A stretch of DNA of 64,000 nucleotides from PLOWO2-12-38-17 sp963709355 (GTDB lineage: Bacteria > Planctomycetota > Brocadiia > Brocadiales > Brocadiaceae). Shown piece by piece: positions 1 to 10,778 of the stretch (position 1 is its first letter; every line of letters starts with the position of its first letter). Both the position numbers and the translations under genes were made by a program. The stretch spans positions 868,001 to 932,000 of the forward strand of contig CAVPVY010000005.1 of assembly GCA_963709355.1 (NCBI GenBank), read 5' to 3'. A model generated the notes under the pieces. That model was not told the DNA's origin and searched no databases. It worked only from the letters and a program-made list of their open reading frames with translations.

Positions 1-3000
1 CATATCGTGATTTTTTACAGGCTGATTCGCCCGCTTTTAAAAGAAAAAATATTGGTTTAGAAGCAATATTTAGGGAGATATTCCCGATTTCAAACTATGA
101 CGGCACGATGTTTTTGGAGTATATTAGGTATGATTTGGGGAAACCACGATATACGCAGGATGAATGTAGACAATTACGACTGACTTACGGTCGTCCATTG
201 AGGGTTTGGTTGAGACTTAATAGAGCTGAACCTATTGAAGAGGAAGTTTACCTTGGTGAGATACCTATAATGATCGGTGGGGGTGAGTTTATTATAAATG
301 GAACTGAAAGAGTTATTGTAACACAATTGCATCGTTCACCTGGTATTGATTTTATTGAAGAGTTTCATACTGAAAAGAGATTGCACTCGTGTCGGATTAT
401 TCCTGAGAGGGGAAGCTGGATTGAACTTGAAGTAGGAAAAAAGGACATTCTTGCTGTAAGGATTGACCAAAGCGGAAAGATACCTGCTACATGTTTTCTT
501 AGAGCACTTTCAGAAGAATATTCTAATGATGAAGATATTATTCGATTATTTTATGAAACAGAAATAGTAAAGATTACTGATTATGCTTCTGCAACAAAAT
601 TAAGAAACAGGTACACAGTTGATAAAATTGTGAATCCGCAAACAGGTGAGATTTTATTAGAGGCGGGACGTCAATTTTCTGAAACAACTATTAAGGCGAT
701 TTTTGACCTTGAGATTAAGAAGGTTGAATTAATAAAGAAAATGGACGACCCACTTATATTGAATTCCTTGGAATCTGATTTTGCGAAATCGCACGAAGAT
801 GCACTTTTAAGAATTTATCAAAGATTTCGTCCTGGTAATCCTCAGCAAATTGAAAAGGCTAAGCAATTATTCTATGATAAGTTTTTTGATGTAAAGAGAT
901 ACAGATTGGGTTTAGTTGGAAGATTCAGGTTAAATCGAAAACTAAATCATAATATTAATGAATCTATAATGACATTACAGAAGGAAGATTTTGTTGAAGC
1001 TATACGATATATAATTAAATTACGCAAAGGAGAAACCGGGATATCTATAGATGACATTGATAATTTGGGCAATAGGAGACTCAGGACAATTGATGAATTG
1101 GGTGGAGAGGAATTACGTAAAGGTTTTTTAAAATTAAGAAGAACTGTTCAAGAAAGGTTGAGTGTAAAAGACACGGATCAGGTAACTCCACGCTCTCTTG
1201 TAAATTCGAAAACCATCTTTTCCGCTATTGACTATTTCTTTAGCAGGAGCGAACTTTCGCAGGTTTTAGATCAGACAAATCCTCTAGCTCAGTTAACCCA
1301 TGAAAGAAGGTTAAGTGCTTTAGGTCCTGGCGGTTTAAACAGAAAAAGGGCTGGATTTGAGGTTAGAGACGTTCATGTATCCCATTACGGCAGGGTTTGC
1401 CCGATTGAGACGCCAGAAGGTACAAACATAGGTTTAATAGCATCTTTAAGTATTTATGCAACAGTTGATGAATATGGTTTCTTAATTACTCCATATCGTG
1501 TTGTAGAGAAGGGCAAGATTGCAGATAAAATATTATATCTGCGAGCAGATGAAGAAGAAAATAAATTTATTGCACCTGCGGATGTGTTAGTTAGAGGTAA
1601 AAATAAAGTAGAAAAAGATAGTGTTTTATGCAGGTTTAATGGTGATTTCCATGATGTAAATATAAAAGATATAAACTACATGGACGTCTCACCAAAACAA
1701 TTGGTGGGCGTATCCGCAAGTTTGATTCCTTTCCTTGAACATAGCGATGCAAACAGGGCGCTTATGGGTTCAAATATGCAGAGACAAGCAGTCCCTTTAT
1801 TAAGAACAGAACCTCCTATTGTTGCTACGGGTGTAGAGAAATTGGTTGCTAGAAATTCAAGCATGACTGTTATTGCAGAAAACGCTGGTACAGTCACAAA
1901 GGTAACGGCTGACGAAATAGTTATTGATGACAGTGATATTTATAAGCTCAGAAAGTTCGTAGGTTTAAACGAGGGTACTTGTTTAAATCAAAAACCGATA
2001 GTCACTGAGGGACACAAGGTAAAAAGAGGAGAGGTAATTGCAGATGGCGCTGCTACATGCAATGGAGAACTTGCTTTGGGCAAGAATGTACTAGTGGCTT
2101 TTATGACATGGGATGGTTACAATTTCGAAGATGCTATTGTTGTTAGTGAGACATTACTTAAAGACGATAGGTTTACTTCAATACACAGGGACGAATTTGA
2201 GGTTGAGATAAGGGAGACAAAATTAGGAAGAGAAGAGTTTACACGCGACATTCCTAATGTTTCGGAAAAGGCTTTAAGAAATTTGGATGAAAATGGTGTA
2301 ATAAGAGTTGGGACAAAAGTTAAACCAGGAGATATATTAGTTGGTAAAATCGCACCAAAAAGCAGAAGTGAATTATCACCTGAAGAGAAATTATTGTATG
2401 CTATATTTGGTCGTGCAGGTGAAGATGTAAAAAATGAATCTCTTGAAGTATCCTCTGGTATGGACGGTATTGTGATAAATACACAGGTATTTTCCAGAAA
2501 ATCTTATCTTTCGGATGATAAAAGGCAAAAAATCTTGCAAGAAATAAATGAAATAGAAACAAAGTATAATGAAAGTATTGTAAAAGAATTCTCCAAGATG
2601 TTAAAAATAGTTGGCGGGGAGATTAAAGAACCTTTGATGGATATACAAACAGGTCAAGTATATACACTAGAACGCGGTATGTCAACAAAGGCTGTGCTTT
2701 CATTAGCGGAGCGTTTTGATATTGAAAATGTTGAGTTCAGGAACAAAAAGGAAAAGGAGAAAATCTTAGAAACTAGTAAAGATTACTTGGGAAAAATTGA
2801 ATCTTTAAAAGATGAAAGAGATATGAAGATAAATCATCTTAAACGAGGCGATGAATTACCAACTGGGGTTTTAGAACTTGCAAAGGTTTCAATAGCAACA
2901 AAGAGGAAGTTATCTGTGGGCGATAAAATGGCTGGTAGACATGGTAATAAAGGTGTAATTTCTAAGATACTCTCGGAAGAAGATATGCCTTTCTTGGCAG

Positions 3001-3617
3001 ATGGCAGAAGAGTAGAAATGTTGTTAAACCCGCTTGGCGTACCTTCAAGAATGAATGTTGGACAGATTCTTGAAACACATTTGGGATGGGCTGCAAAAAA
3101 GCTTGGTTTCCAAGCAATTACACCAATATTTGAAGGTGCTACAGAAGAGGAAATCAGATCAACGCTTAAGGAAGCGGAATTACCTGAAGATGGTAAGGCA
3201 GTTTTATATGATGGACGTACTGGCGAGCTGTTAGAACAAAAGGTAGCGGTTGGTTATATGTATATGTTAAAGCTACATCATCTGGTAGATGAAAAAGTGC
3301 ATGCGAGGGCTACAGGTCCATATTCTCTGATTACTCAACAACCATTGGGTGGTAAGGCAAGATTTGGTGGACAGAGATTCGGAGAGATGGAAGTATGGGC
3401 ATTAGAGGCGTATGGAGCAGCTCACAATTTGCAGGAATTGCTTACAGTTAAAAGCGATGATGTTGAGGGAAGAACTAAAATATATGAATCTATGGTAAAA
3501 GGTGAAAACACACTTGAGGCTGGTACACCCGCATCGTTTGAAGTACTTGCGAATGAAATTGGAGGCTTGGGTTTAAATCTAAAACTTGAAAAGAGAAAAA
3601 CGGAAGTATTAAAGTAA
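1..3617 (+). CDS. rpoB: RNA polymerase beta subunit, 5' end outside the window
   Basis: This encodes the beta subunit of DNA-directed RNA polymerase, which with beta' forms the catalytic cleft. The reading frame is already open at base 3 (YRDFLQADSPAFKRKNIGLE) and joins the ATG at 108 without a stop, so that ATG is internal and the true start is upstream of the window. About 1204 residues are visible. Typical beta landmarks are present: the rifampicin region around RAGFEVRDVHVSHYGRVCPI, the switch region GDKMAGRHGNKGVIS and the C-terminal GGKARFGGQRFGEMEVWALE. It lies 53 bp before rpoC, the usual order, and opens the long informational cluster. Confidence 0.98.
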   Translation, partial: YRDFLQADSPAFKRKNIGLEAIFREIFPISNYDGTMFLEYIRYDLGKPRYTQDECRQLRLTYGRPLRVWLRLNRAEPIEEEVYLGEIPIMIGGGEFIINGTERVIVTQLHRSPGIDFIEEFHTEKRLHSCRIIPERGSWIELEVGKKDILAVRIDQSGKIPATCFLRALSEEYSNDEDIIRLFYETEIVKITDYASATKLRNRYTVDKIVNPQTGEILLEAGRQFSETTIKAIFDLEIKKVELIKKMDDPLILNSLESDFAKSHEDALLRIYQRFRPGNPQQIEKAKQLFYDKFFDVKRYRLGLVGRFRLNRKLNHNINESIMTLQKEDFVEAIRYIIKLRKGETGISIDDIDNLGNRRLRTIDELGGEELRKGFLKLRRTVQERLSVKDTDQVTPRSLVNSKTIFSAIDYFFSRSELSQVLDQTNPLAQLTHERRLSALGPGGLNRKRAGFEVRDVHVSHYGRVCPIETPEGTNIGLIASLSIYATVDEYGFLITPYRVVEKGKIADKILYLRADEEENKFIAPADVLVRGKNKVEKDSVLCRFNGDFHDVNIKDINYMDVSPKQLVGVSASLIPFLEHSDANRALMGSNMQRQAVPLLRTEPPIVATGVEKLVARNSSMTVIAENAGTVTKVTADEIVIDDSDIYKLRKFVGLNEGTCLNQKPIVTEGHKVKRGEVIADGAATCNGELALGKNVLVAFMTWDGYNFEDAIVVSETLLKDDRFTSIHRDEFEVEIRETKLGREEFTRDIPNVSEKALRNLDENGVIRVGTKVKPGDILVGKIAPKSRSELSPEEKLLYAIFGRAGEDVKNESLEVSSGMDGIVINTQVFSRKSYLSDDKRQKILQEINEIETKYNESIVKEFSKMLKIVGGEIKEPLMDIQTGQVYTLERGMSTKAVLSLAERFDIENVEFRNKKEKEKILETSKDYLGKIESLKDERDMKINHLKRGDELPTGVLELAKVSIATKRKLSVGDKMAGRHGNKGVISKILSEEDMPFLADGRRVEMLLNPLGVPSRMNVGQILETHLGWAAKKLGFQAITPIFEGATEEEIRSTLKEAELPEDGKAVLYDGRTGELLEQKVAVGYMYMLKLHHLVDEKVHARATGPYSLITQQPLGGKARFGGQRFGEMEVWALEAYGAAHNLQELLTVKSDDVEGRTKIYESMVKGENTLEAGTPASFEVLANEIGGLGLNLKLEKRKTEVLK

Positions 3618-3670
3618 ATATGAAAAAGAGTATTTGGGGTAACAAATTTAAGTATTAAAGAGACTCAAAA

Positions 3671-6600
3671 ATGACAGACATATTATACGATAAAATTAAT
3701 GAATACAGTTCAGTAAGAATTTCGCTTGCTTCACCGGAAGATATAAGAAGCTGGTCCTATGGTGAAGTGAAAAAACCAGAAACAATTAATTATCGAACAT
3801 ATAGGGCTGAAAAAGACGGTCTATTCTGTGAACGTATTTTTGGGCCGGAACGTAATTGGGAGTGTTTTTGTGGTAAGTATAAAGGAATAAAACATAAGGG
3901 GATAATATGTGACAGATGTGGTGTAAAAATTACGCATTCCCGTGTAAGAAGAAAAAGGATGGGACATATTAATCTTGCCGCTCCAGTTGTCCACATCTGG
4001 TTCTTTAAGGCTTTACCTTCGCGCCTTGGAACGCTTTTGGGAATGAAGACAACCTCACTTGAAAGAATTATTTATTTTCAGGATTATGTTGTTATTGATT
4101 CCAGCAATACGCCGTTGAAACAATATCAGTTACTCTCTGAAGATGAATACAGATTGAACAGGGAAAAGCATGGAGAGCAGTCTTTTAAAGCGGGAATGGG
4201 GGCTGAAGCCATAAAGACTTTATTACAAAAACTCGATTTGATGGCGTTATCTAAAGAATTGCGGGAAGAGTTCAATCAAACAAAATCCAAACAACGTATT
4301 AAGGAAATAAATAAAAGGCTTGAAATTGTTGAAGCATTCAGGGATTCTGGAAACAAACCGGAATGGATGGTATTAAGTGTTACTCCAGTTATTCCCCCTG
4401 ACTTGAGACCATTAGTCCTCCTGGAGAGCGGAAACTTTGCTACTTCTGATCTCAATGATCTTTATAGAAGGATAATTAATAGAAATAATCGTCTGAAAAA
4501 ATTGATTGATTTGAACGCCCCGGAAGTAATTATCAGAAACGAGAAAAGGATGTTGCAACAGGCAGTTGATGCTTTATTTGATAATACAAGGGGGAAGCGT
4601 CCAGTGTTGGGGAGCAACAATAGACCTTTAAAATCCTTGACAGACATGATAAAGGGTAAGCAGGGGCGCTTTAGAGAGAATTTGCTTGGTAAGAGAGTTG
4701 ATTACTCTGCACGTTCAGTGGTTGTCGTTGGGCCAGAATTAAAATTACATCAGTGTGGCTTGCCGAAAAAAATAGCGCTTGAATTATTTCAACCATTTAT
4801 TATCAGAAGATTAAAAGAACTGGCGCTTGCAGATACAATTAAAAGTGCAAAAAAAATGCTGAGCCGTAAAGATAAAGAGGTCTGGGATATTCTTGAAGAT
4901 GTAATAAAGAGACATCCTGTATTGCTTAATAGGGCTCCAACATTACACAGGATGGGTATTCAGGCATTTGAACCAATCCTTGTAGAGGGCAATGCTATAA
5001 AATTACATCCACTCGTATGCCGTGGTTTTAATGCCGATTTTGATGGTGATCAGATGGCTGTTCACTTGCCGTTATCTGTTGAAGCGCAGGTAGAAGCCAT
5101 CACGCTGATGTTATCAACAAATAATATTTTCTCTCCTGCATCAGGAGAACCAATTATAACACCAACGCAGGATATGGTTCTTGGTTGCTCTTATCTTACA
5201 ACAAGTGTACAAGATGAATCTGATAAAGAATCTAAAGTATTTAGCGGGCAAGACGAAGTTATATATGCGTTGTCTATCAAGAAGGTAAAATTACATACAA
5301 AAATTAAAATCAGATTAAAACAAAACAAGGTGGTCAAGGACAAACAGGGAACAGAAGAACCCAGGAATAGATTATGTGAAACTACAGTTGGCCGTGTTAT
5401 TTTTAATAGTATATTGCCTAAAGGTATGCCATTTTATAATTATTCATTAGATATTAAAGGTATTAGTAAGATAATACAGGATTGTTATAGACTTTTAGGT
5501 AGAGAAAAAACAATAAAATTGCTGGACGACATAAAAGAATTGGGTTTCAAAGAGTGTACTAAGGCAGGTCTTTCGTTTGCAATTACTGATCTTAAAATGC
5601 CTGTCAAGAAAAAAGATATTATCGATAAAACTCAAGAAGAGATAGAAAAGATACAAAAGTTATATCGAAAGGGTGTAATTACCGAAGGGGAGAGATATAA
5701 CCAGATAATAGATACATGGACGTATGCTAGCGAAAAAATTGCTGAGGAGATGTTAAACGAATTGAAGCATGATGTTAGAGACGGTAAAGCATATCTTAAT
5801 CCTGTATATTTAATGTCATCTTCAGGTGCAAGAGGAAGTTCGCAGCAATTAAGACAGCTTGCCGGTATGCGTGGTTTGATGGCGAAACCTTCTGGTAAGA
5901 TTATCGAAACTCCTATAAAAGCTAATTTCAGGGAAGGTCTTGGCGTGCTTGAGTATTTCAGCTCAACACACGGGGCAAGGAAAGGTTTGGCAGATACTGC
6001 ATTAAAGACGGCAGATTCCGGTTATTTAACACGTAAGTTGGCAGACGTGGCGCAAAATGTTGTAATTACCGGTATGGATTGTGGTACTACAAATGGGATT
6101 ACAAAGAGCATTGTTTATCGTGGAGAGAAGGTAGAAGTACCGCTGAGCAAGATAATTACCGGACGTATTGCAAGAAATAATATTGTAGATTTAGTAAAAG
6201 ATGAAGTTGTTGTTAAAGAAAATGAATTGATTACAGAAGAAAAAGCAAAGAGCATTGAGGCTTTAGGTTATGAAAAAATTAAAGTGAGGTCACCTTTAAC
6301 TTGCGAGATGTCTTTAGGGCTTTGTGAAAAATGCTATGGTATGGATTTGTCAAGGGGGGCTTTGGTTGAAGAAGGTATGGCTGTCGGAATTATTGCCGCA
6401 CAATCAATAGGTGAACCAGGTACACAGCTAACAATGAAGACGTTTCATATAGGTGGCACGGCGACTCGTTCAGTAGAAGAAACGGAAATAAGGGCAAAAA
6501 GGGCAGGAACGATTAAATTTAATAATTTAACCATTGTAAAGAATCCTCAGGGTAAAAATGTTGCTATAAATTCAAATGGAGAAATATTACTTATTGACTC

Positions 6601-7780
6601 AAAGGGCAGGCAGATTGATAAACATACTGTTGTTCTTGGAGCGGAAGTGTTGTTAAAAGAAAATGATAATGTTACTATGCACAAGGTACTTGCTAAATGG
6701 GATCCCCATATGATTCCAATTCTTTCAGAGATGGCTGGAAAGGTTCGCTTTGAGGACATAGTGTTAGGTAAAACGTTGAGGCAAGAAGCAGACGTCACAA
6801 CCGGAGTTAAACGCAAGGTGATTATGGAACATAAAGGAGATTTACATCCTCAGATTATTATAGAGGATGCAACAGGGAAGATTTTAGGTCTGTATCCAAT
6901 TCCAGAAAAGGCGCACATTGAAGTGGAGGAAGGCGATAAGGTGATTGCTGGGACATTGCTTGCTAAGACACCACGTGAGATCTCAAGGACTGAGGATATT
7001 ACAGGTGGTTTACCAAGGGTTTCTGAAATACTTGAAGCGAGAAAGCCAAAAGACCCTGCAGTGATGAGTGAGATTGATGGAGTTGTTGAAGTTGGCGAGA
7101 AGCGTCGTGGTAAAAGGACAATTATAGTTAAAAGTGAAAAGATGGAGGTAGAACATCTTGTCCCGAGAGGTACACACCTAAAGGTACACAGAGGAGACAG
7201 AATAAAGGCTGGGAGTCCGCTTGTTGACGGTCCGCTTATTTTACAGGATATATTAAGAATAAGTGGAGAGGAAGAATTACAAACTTATATGTTAAAAGAG
7301 GTTCAAAATGTTTATCGTTCTCAGAATGTACCGATAGATGATAAGCATATTGAAATTATAATTGCACAGATGCTCAGAAAGATTAAGGTAGATGACGTAG
7401 GTGATACAAGTTTACTGCCCTCTCAGGTTATTGATAAATTTAAGTTCAGAGAAGAGAACAAAAAGATAATTGGAAAAGGTGGAAAACCAGCGACAGCTAA
7501 ACCATTGTTGCTAGGTATTACTAAGGCATCATTGCAATCTGAGAGCTTTATATCAGCTGCCTCATTCCAGGAAACTACAAAAGTTCTGACCAGAGCAGCG
7601 CTTGAAGGTAAAATCGATCGACTTGTTGGATTAAAAGAAAATGTTATTTTGGGACATCTTATACCGGCTGGGACTGGATATAAATCGTATTCTTCACTTT
7701 ACTCAATACCAACGGAGTTAGCTGTTTCTAAAGATTTTGGAAAACAAGACAATAAAGAGCTTGTTACGTCAACCCAATAG
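3671..7780 (+). CDS. rpoC: RNA polymerase beta' subunit
   Basis: This is the beta' subunit of RNA polymerase (1369 residues, a normal length without large lineage inserts). The N-terminal zinc site lies in CFCGKYKGIKHKGIICDRCG near residue 70. The catalytic magnesium loop NADFDGDQMAVH is at about residues 453-464. The second zinc site uses C (TGMDCGTTNG) and the CEMSLGLCEKC cluster. The trigger-loop region GEPGTQLTMKTFHIGG is intact. The last bases of the gene (TAG at 7778) overlap the AGGAG ribosome binding site of rpsL, so transcription continues into the str genes. Confidence 0.98.
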   Translation: MTDILYDKINEYSSVRISLASPEDIRSWSYGEVKKPETINYRTYRAEKDGLFCERIFGPERNWECFCGKYKGIKHKGIICDRCGVKITHSRVRRKRMGHINLAAPVVHIWFFKALPSRLGTLLGMKTTSLERIIYFQDYVVIDSSNTPLKQYQLLSEDEYRLNREKHGEQSFKAGMGAEAIKTLLQKLDLMALSKELREEFNQTKSKQRIKEINKRLEIVEAFRDSGNKPEWMVLSVTPVIPPDLRPLVLLESGNFATSDLNDLYRRIINRNNRLKKLIDLNAPEVIIRNEKRMLQQAVDALFDNTRGKRPVLGSNNRPLKSLTDMIKGKQGRFRENLLGKRVDYSARSVVVVGPELKLHQCGLPKKIALELFQPFIIRRLKELALADTIKSAKKMLSRKDKEVWDILEDVIKRHPVLLNRAPTLHRMGIQAFEPILVEGNAIKLHPLVCRGFNADFDGDQMAVHLPLSVEAQVEAITLMLSTNNIFSPASGEPIITPTQDMVLGCSYLTTSVQDESDKESKVFSGQDEVIYALSIKKVKLHTKIKIRLKQNKVVKDKQGTEEPRNRLCETTVGRVIFNSILPKGMPFYNYSLDIKGISKIIQDCYRLLGREKTIKLLDDIKELGFKECTKAGLSFAITDLKMPVKKKDIIDKTQEEIEKIQKLYRKGVITEGERYNQIIDTWTYASEKIAEEMLNELKHDVRDGKAYLNPVYLMSSSGARGSSQQLRQLAGMRGLMAKPSGKIIETPIKANFREGLGVLEYFSSTHGARKGLADTALKTADSGYLTRKLADVAQNVVITGMDCGTTNGITKSIVYRGEKVEVPLSKIITGRIARNNIVDLVKDEVVVKENELITEEKAKSIEALGYEKIKVRSPLTCEMSLGLCEKCYGMDLSRGALVEEGMAVGIIAAQSIGEPGTQLTMKTFHIGGTATRSVEETEIRAKRAGTIKFNNLTIVKNPQGKNVAINSNGEILLIDSKGRQIDKHTVVLGAEVLLKENDNVTMHKVLAKWDPHMIPILSEMAGKVRFEDIVLGKTLRQEADVTTGVKRKVIMEHKGDLHPQIIIEDATGKILGLYPIPEKAHIEVEEGDKVIAGTLLAKTPREISRTEDITGGLPRVSEILEARKPKDPAVMSEIDGVVEVGEKRRGKRTIIVKSEKMEVEHLVPRGTHLKVHRGDRIKAGSPLVDGPLILQDILRISGEEELQTYMLKEVQNVYRSQNVPIDDKHIEIIIAQMLRKIKVDDVGDTSLLPSQVIDKFKFREENKKIIGKGGKPATAKPLLLGITKASLQSESFISAASFQETTKVLTRAALEGKIDRLVGLKENVILGHLIPAGTGYKSYSSLYSIPTELAVSKDFGKQDNKELVTSTQ

Positions 7781-7796
7781 GAGATTAATAAAAGAT

Positions 7797-8168
7797 ATGC
7801 CAACAATAAATCAATTAATAAGAAAAGGAAGAAGAAAATTAAGAAAAAAAAGTAAAAGCCCGGATTTAGATAAATGTGCACAAAAAAGGGGTGTTTGTCT
7901 TCAGGTTATGACAAGGACACCTAAAAAACCAAACTCTGCATTGAGAAAGGTGGCAAAGGTGAGACTGTCTAATGGAAGTGAAATAACTGCTTATATACCT
8001 GGTGAAGGGCATAATTTACAGGAACATTCTATCGTGTTAGTAAGAGGAGGTCGAGTAAGAGACCTCCCGGGTATAAAATATCATATTATACGTGGAACAT
8101 TAGATGCTGCTGGTGTTGATGGTAGAACGCGTTCGCGTTCTAAGTATGGAACAAAAACTCCAAAGTAA
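7797..8168 (+). CDS. rpsL: 30S ribosomal protein S12
   Basis: S12 lies at the decoding centre of the 30S subunit. The protein is 123 residues with the conserved decoding loop TPKKPNSALRK and the GEGHNLQEHS loop; the streptomycin-relevant lysines are the wild-type residues. An open frame extends upstream into rpoC, but the family start MPTINQL and an AGGAG at 7779-7783 place the start at 7797, 16 bp after rpoC. It heads the str group (rpsL-rpsG-fusA-tuf). Confidence 0.97.
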   Translation: MPTINQLIRKGRRKLRKKSKSPDLDKCAQKRGVCLQVMTRTPKKPNSALRKVAKVRLSNGSEITAYIPGEGHNLQEHSIVLVRGGRVRDLPGIKYHIIRGTLDAAGVDGRTRSRSKYGTKTPK

Positions 8169-8192
8169 GTATAAACAAGGAGATTATTAATT

Positions 8193-8675
8193 ATGGCGCT
8201 TGAATATAGAAGCACTGCGGTTTTCTTACAGCCTGATACAAAGTATAAGAGTAAACTTGCTTCAAGATTTGTTAATTCTCTAATGAGAAAAGGGAAGAAA
8301 AGCGTAGCAGAAAGAGTCTATTATAAGGCTCTGGATATTATAGAAAAAAAGATATCTGATGTTAGTCCTATAGAAATATTTGAGACTGCGGTGAATAATG
8401 TTAAACCATTGGTGGAGGTCAGATCAAGACGTGTAGGTGGTGCAACATATCAGGTGCCCGTGGAAGTATCAAAACAGAGACAAACATCATTAGCAATTCG
8501 TTGGATAATAAATGCTGCAAAGGGGAAAAAAGGTAGACCGATGTTTCAGCGATTGGCTGATGAATTGATAGATTCGTATAAGAAACAAGGTGTAGCCATT
8601 ACTCAACGTGAAAACACACATAAAATGGCTGAAGCAAACAAGGCATTTGCACACTTTGCATGGTCAAGATTTTAA
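8193..8675 (+). CDS. rpsG: 30S ribosomal protein S7
   Basis: S7 nucleates assembly of the 30S head by binding the 3' domain of 16S rRNA. The 160-residue protein shows the family core (KYKSKLASRFVNSLMRKGKK, VEVRSRRVGGATYQVPVEV, RWIINAAKGKKG, KMAEANKAFAHFAW). A clear AAGGAG precedes the ATG. In the str operon of other bacteria S7 represses its own operon; no obvious site for this can be judged here. Confidence 0.97.
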   Translation: MALEYRSTAVFLQPDTKYKSKLASRFVNSLMRKGKKSVAERVYYKALDIIEKKISDVSPIEIFETAVNNVKPLVEVRSRRVGGATYQVPVEVSKQRQTSLAIRWIINAAKGKKGRPMFQRLADELIDSYKKQGVAITQRENTHKMAEANKAFAHFAWSRF

Positions 8676-8694
8676 TATGGGAATTGGGAGTGTT

Positions 8695-10750
8695 ATGAAC
8701 ATCGAAAAAATGCGTAATATTGGTATAGCGGCGCATATTGACGCTGGCAAGACAACAACATCTGAAAGAATAATCTATTATACCGGAAGGTCTCATAAAA
8801 TGGGTGAGGTCCATGAGGGTACTACAGCAATGGATTGGATGGAAGAGGAGCAAAAACGAGGAATTACTATTACAGCAGCTGCAACAACATGTTTGTGGAA
8901 AGATTATCAAATTAATCTGATTGATACGCCGGGTCACGTTGATTTCACTGTTGAAGTGGAACGGTCTCTGCGCGTTTTAGACGGTGCTGTTTGCGTTTTC
9001 TGTGGAGTCGGTGGCGTAGAAGCGCAGTCTGAAACAGTGTGGCGTCAGGCCGATAAATACTGTGTACCAAGGATTTGCTTTATTAATAAAATGGACCGGG
9101 TGGGCTCAGATTTCTTTAAAGTAGTTAGCGAACTAAATGAAAAATTAGGTGCCAAAGCTATTCCTATTCAAATTCCTTTGGGGAAGGAACAAGACTTTCA
9201 GGGGTGTGATAGACCTTGTAGACATGAAGGCAATTGTTTATTCGGATGAGGACGTTAAGCTTGGAGCTAATTACAAAACAGAAGAGGTTTCGGATGAGTA
9301 TAAAAAAGAAGCAAAATCGTATCGCGAAAAAATGATTGAAGGGCTTGCTGAAGAAATTGATTGGTTAGCAGAGAAATTTCTTAATGGTGAGCATATAAAT
9401 AATGATGAAATTAAAAAGGCTATCAGAGAAGCTGCAATAAACTTGAAAATAGTGCCAGTTTTATGTGGCTCTGCTTTTAAGAAAAAAGGAGTTCAACCAT
9501 TATTAGATGCGGTGTGTGATTATTTACCATCACCATTAGACAAAAAGGCGGTTGAAGGTACTAATCCATATTCAGATGAGAAACTATCAAGAAAGCCAAT
9601 CTTAACTGAGCCATTTAGCGCACTTGCTTTTAAAATAACAGTGGATAAACATGGTGACCTAACATTTATAAGGGTATATTCAGGGAAAGTATCTTCTGGG
9701 GCAAGGGTTATAAATTCTGGTAAAGATAAAAAAGAATTAATAAGTCGTATTTATAAAATGCACGCTAATATAAGAGAGCAAGTAGATGAATTGTGTGCTG
9801 GTGATATTGGTGCTGTTGTTGGTTTAAAACATACTGTAACTGGCGATACGCTTAGTGATTCTACCAATCCAATAGTTTTGGAAAAAATGGAATTCCCAGA
9901 AACTGTAATATCGATGGCTATAGAGCCAAAGACCGATGCAGAAAAGGAAAAATTGGGGGCTGCTTTGTCTAAGATGGCGAAAGAAGACCCAACTTTCAGG
10001 GTTCACGTGGATAAGGAAACTGGGCAATTGATTATATCCGGTATGGGTGAATTACATTTGGAAGTTATTAAAAATAGGATGTTAAGTGAATATAACGTAG
10101 ACGCAAATGTTGGTGCACCGAAAGTATCATATAGAGAGACAATAGGTAAAAAGGTTGAGGTTGAAGGTAAATTTATACAACAGACAGGTGGTCATGGTCA
10201 GTATGGGCATGTATGGATAGTTTTAGAGCCATTTAAGGGTGATGAACCTGTAACCTTTGTTGATGACATAGTGGGAGGAAAAATTCCAAAGCAATATATA
10301 AGATCTGTTGAAAAAGGAATTAGGGAGACTGCTTCAACTGGTGTAGCCGGGGGATATCCGCTCATAGATATAAAAGTTACGGTAACAGATGGTTCAACCC
10401 ATCCAGTAGATTCCTCTGATTTAGCATTTTATACGGCAGCAAGTATAGCATTAAGAAAAGGAGTAGAAATAGCTAAATCAATATTGTTAGAACCTATTAT
10501 GTCTTTAGAAATAGTTGTGCCTGAGCAATATATGGGTGACGTAATTAGCGAAATACATAGTCGTAGGGCAAATATAATAGAAATGGATACAAGAGGTAAC
10601 CTCAGAATTATCAAGGGTGATGTACCACTAGGTGAAATGTTTGGATATGCAACTGTGTTGAGGTCTATTACACAGGGCAGGGGAACTTATACAATGGAAC
10701 CCCTTGAATATAGGCCTGCACCAGCTAAAGTGTTTAGTAGTGTAGCATAA
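8695..10750 (+). CDS. fusA: Elongation factor G, single-base frameshift
   Basis: EF-G is the GTPase that drives ribosomal translocation. The ATG at 8695 is chosen because TTGGGAG lies 4 bp upstream and the product begins MNIEKMRNIGIAAHIDAGKTT (P-loop AHIDAGKT, then DTPGHVDF and NKMD). The frame breaks at 9205: after codons for DFQG one extra T precedes GTGATAGAC, which would continue as VIDLVDMKAIVY in the next frame. Removing that base gives a complete protein of about 684 residues with domains II-V including the C-terminal YRPAPAKV. No recoding motif is seen at the break. A sequencing error is likely; a true pseudogene is possible only if another EF-G exists. Confidence 0.93.
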
Positions 10751-10778
10751 CGTATCTTAAATAAGCGGAGGTTTTAGT

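Noticed and set aside
7737..7796. N-terminally extended S12 starting inside rpoC
   Set aside because: The family start and AGGAG spacing support 7797.
9196..9249. Programmed +1 frameshift in fusA
   Set aside because: No CUUUGA-like slippery site, no Shine-Dalgarno stimulator at the break and the stop is not at the shift point; single-base error is simpler.
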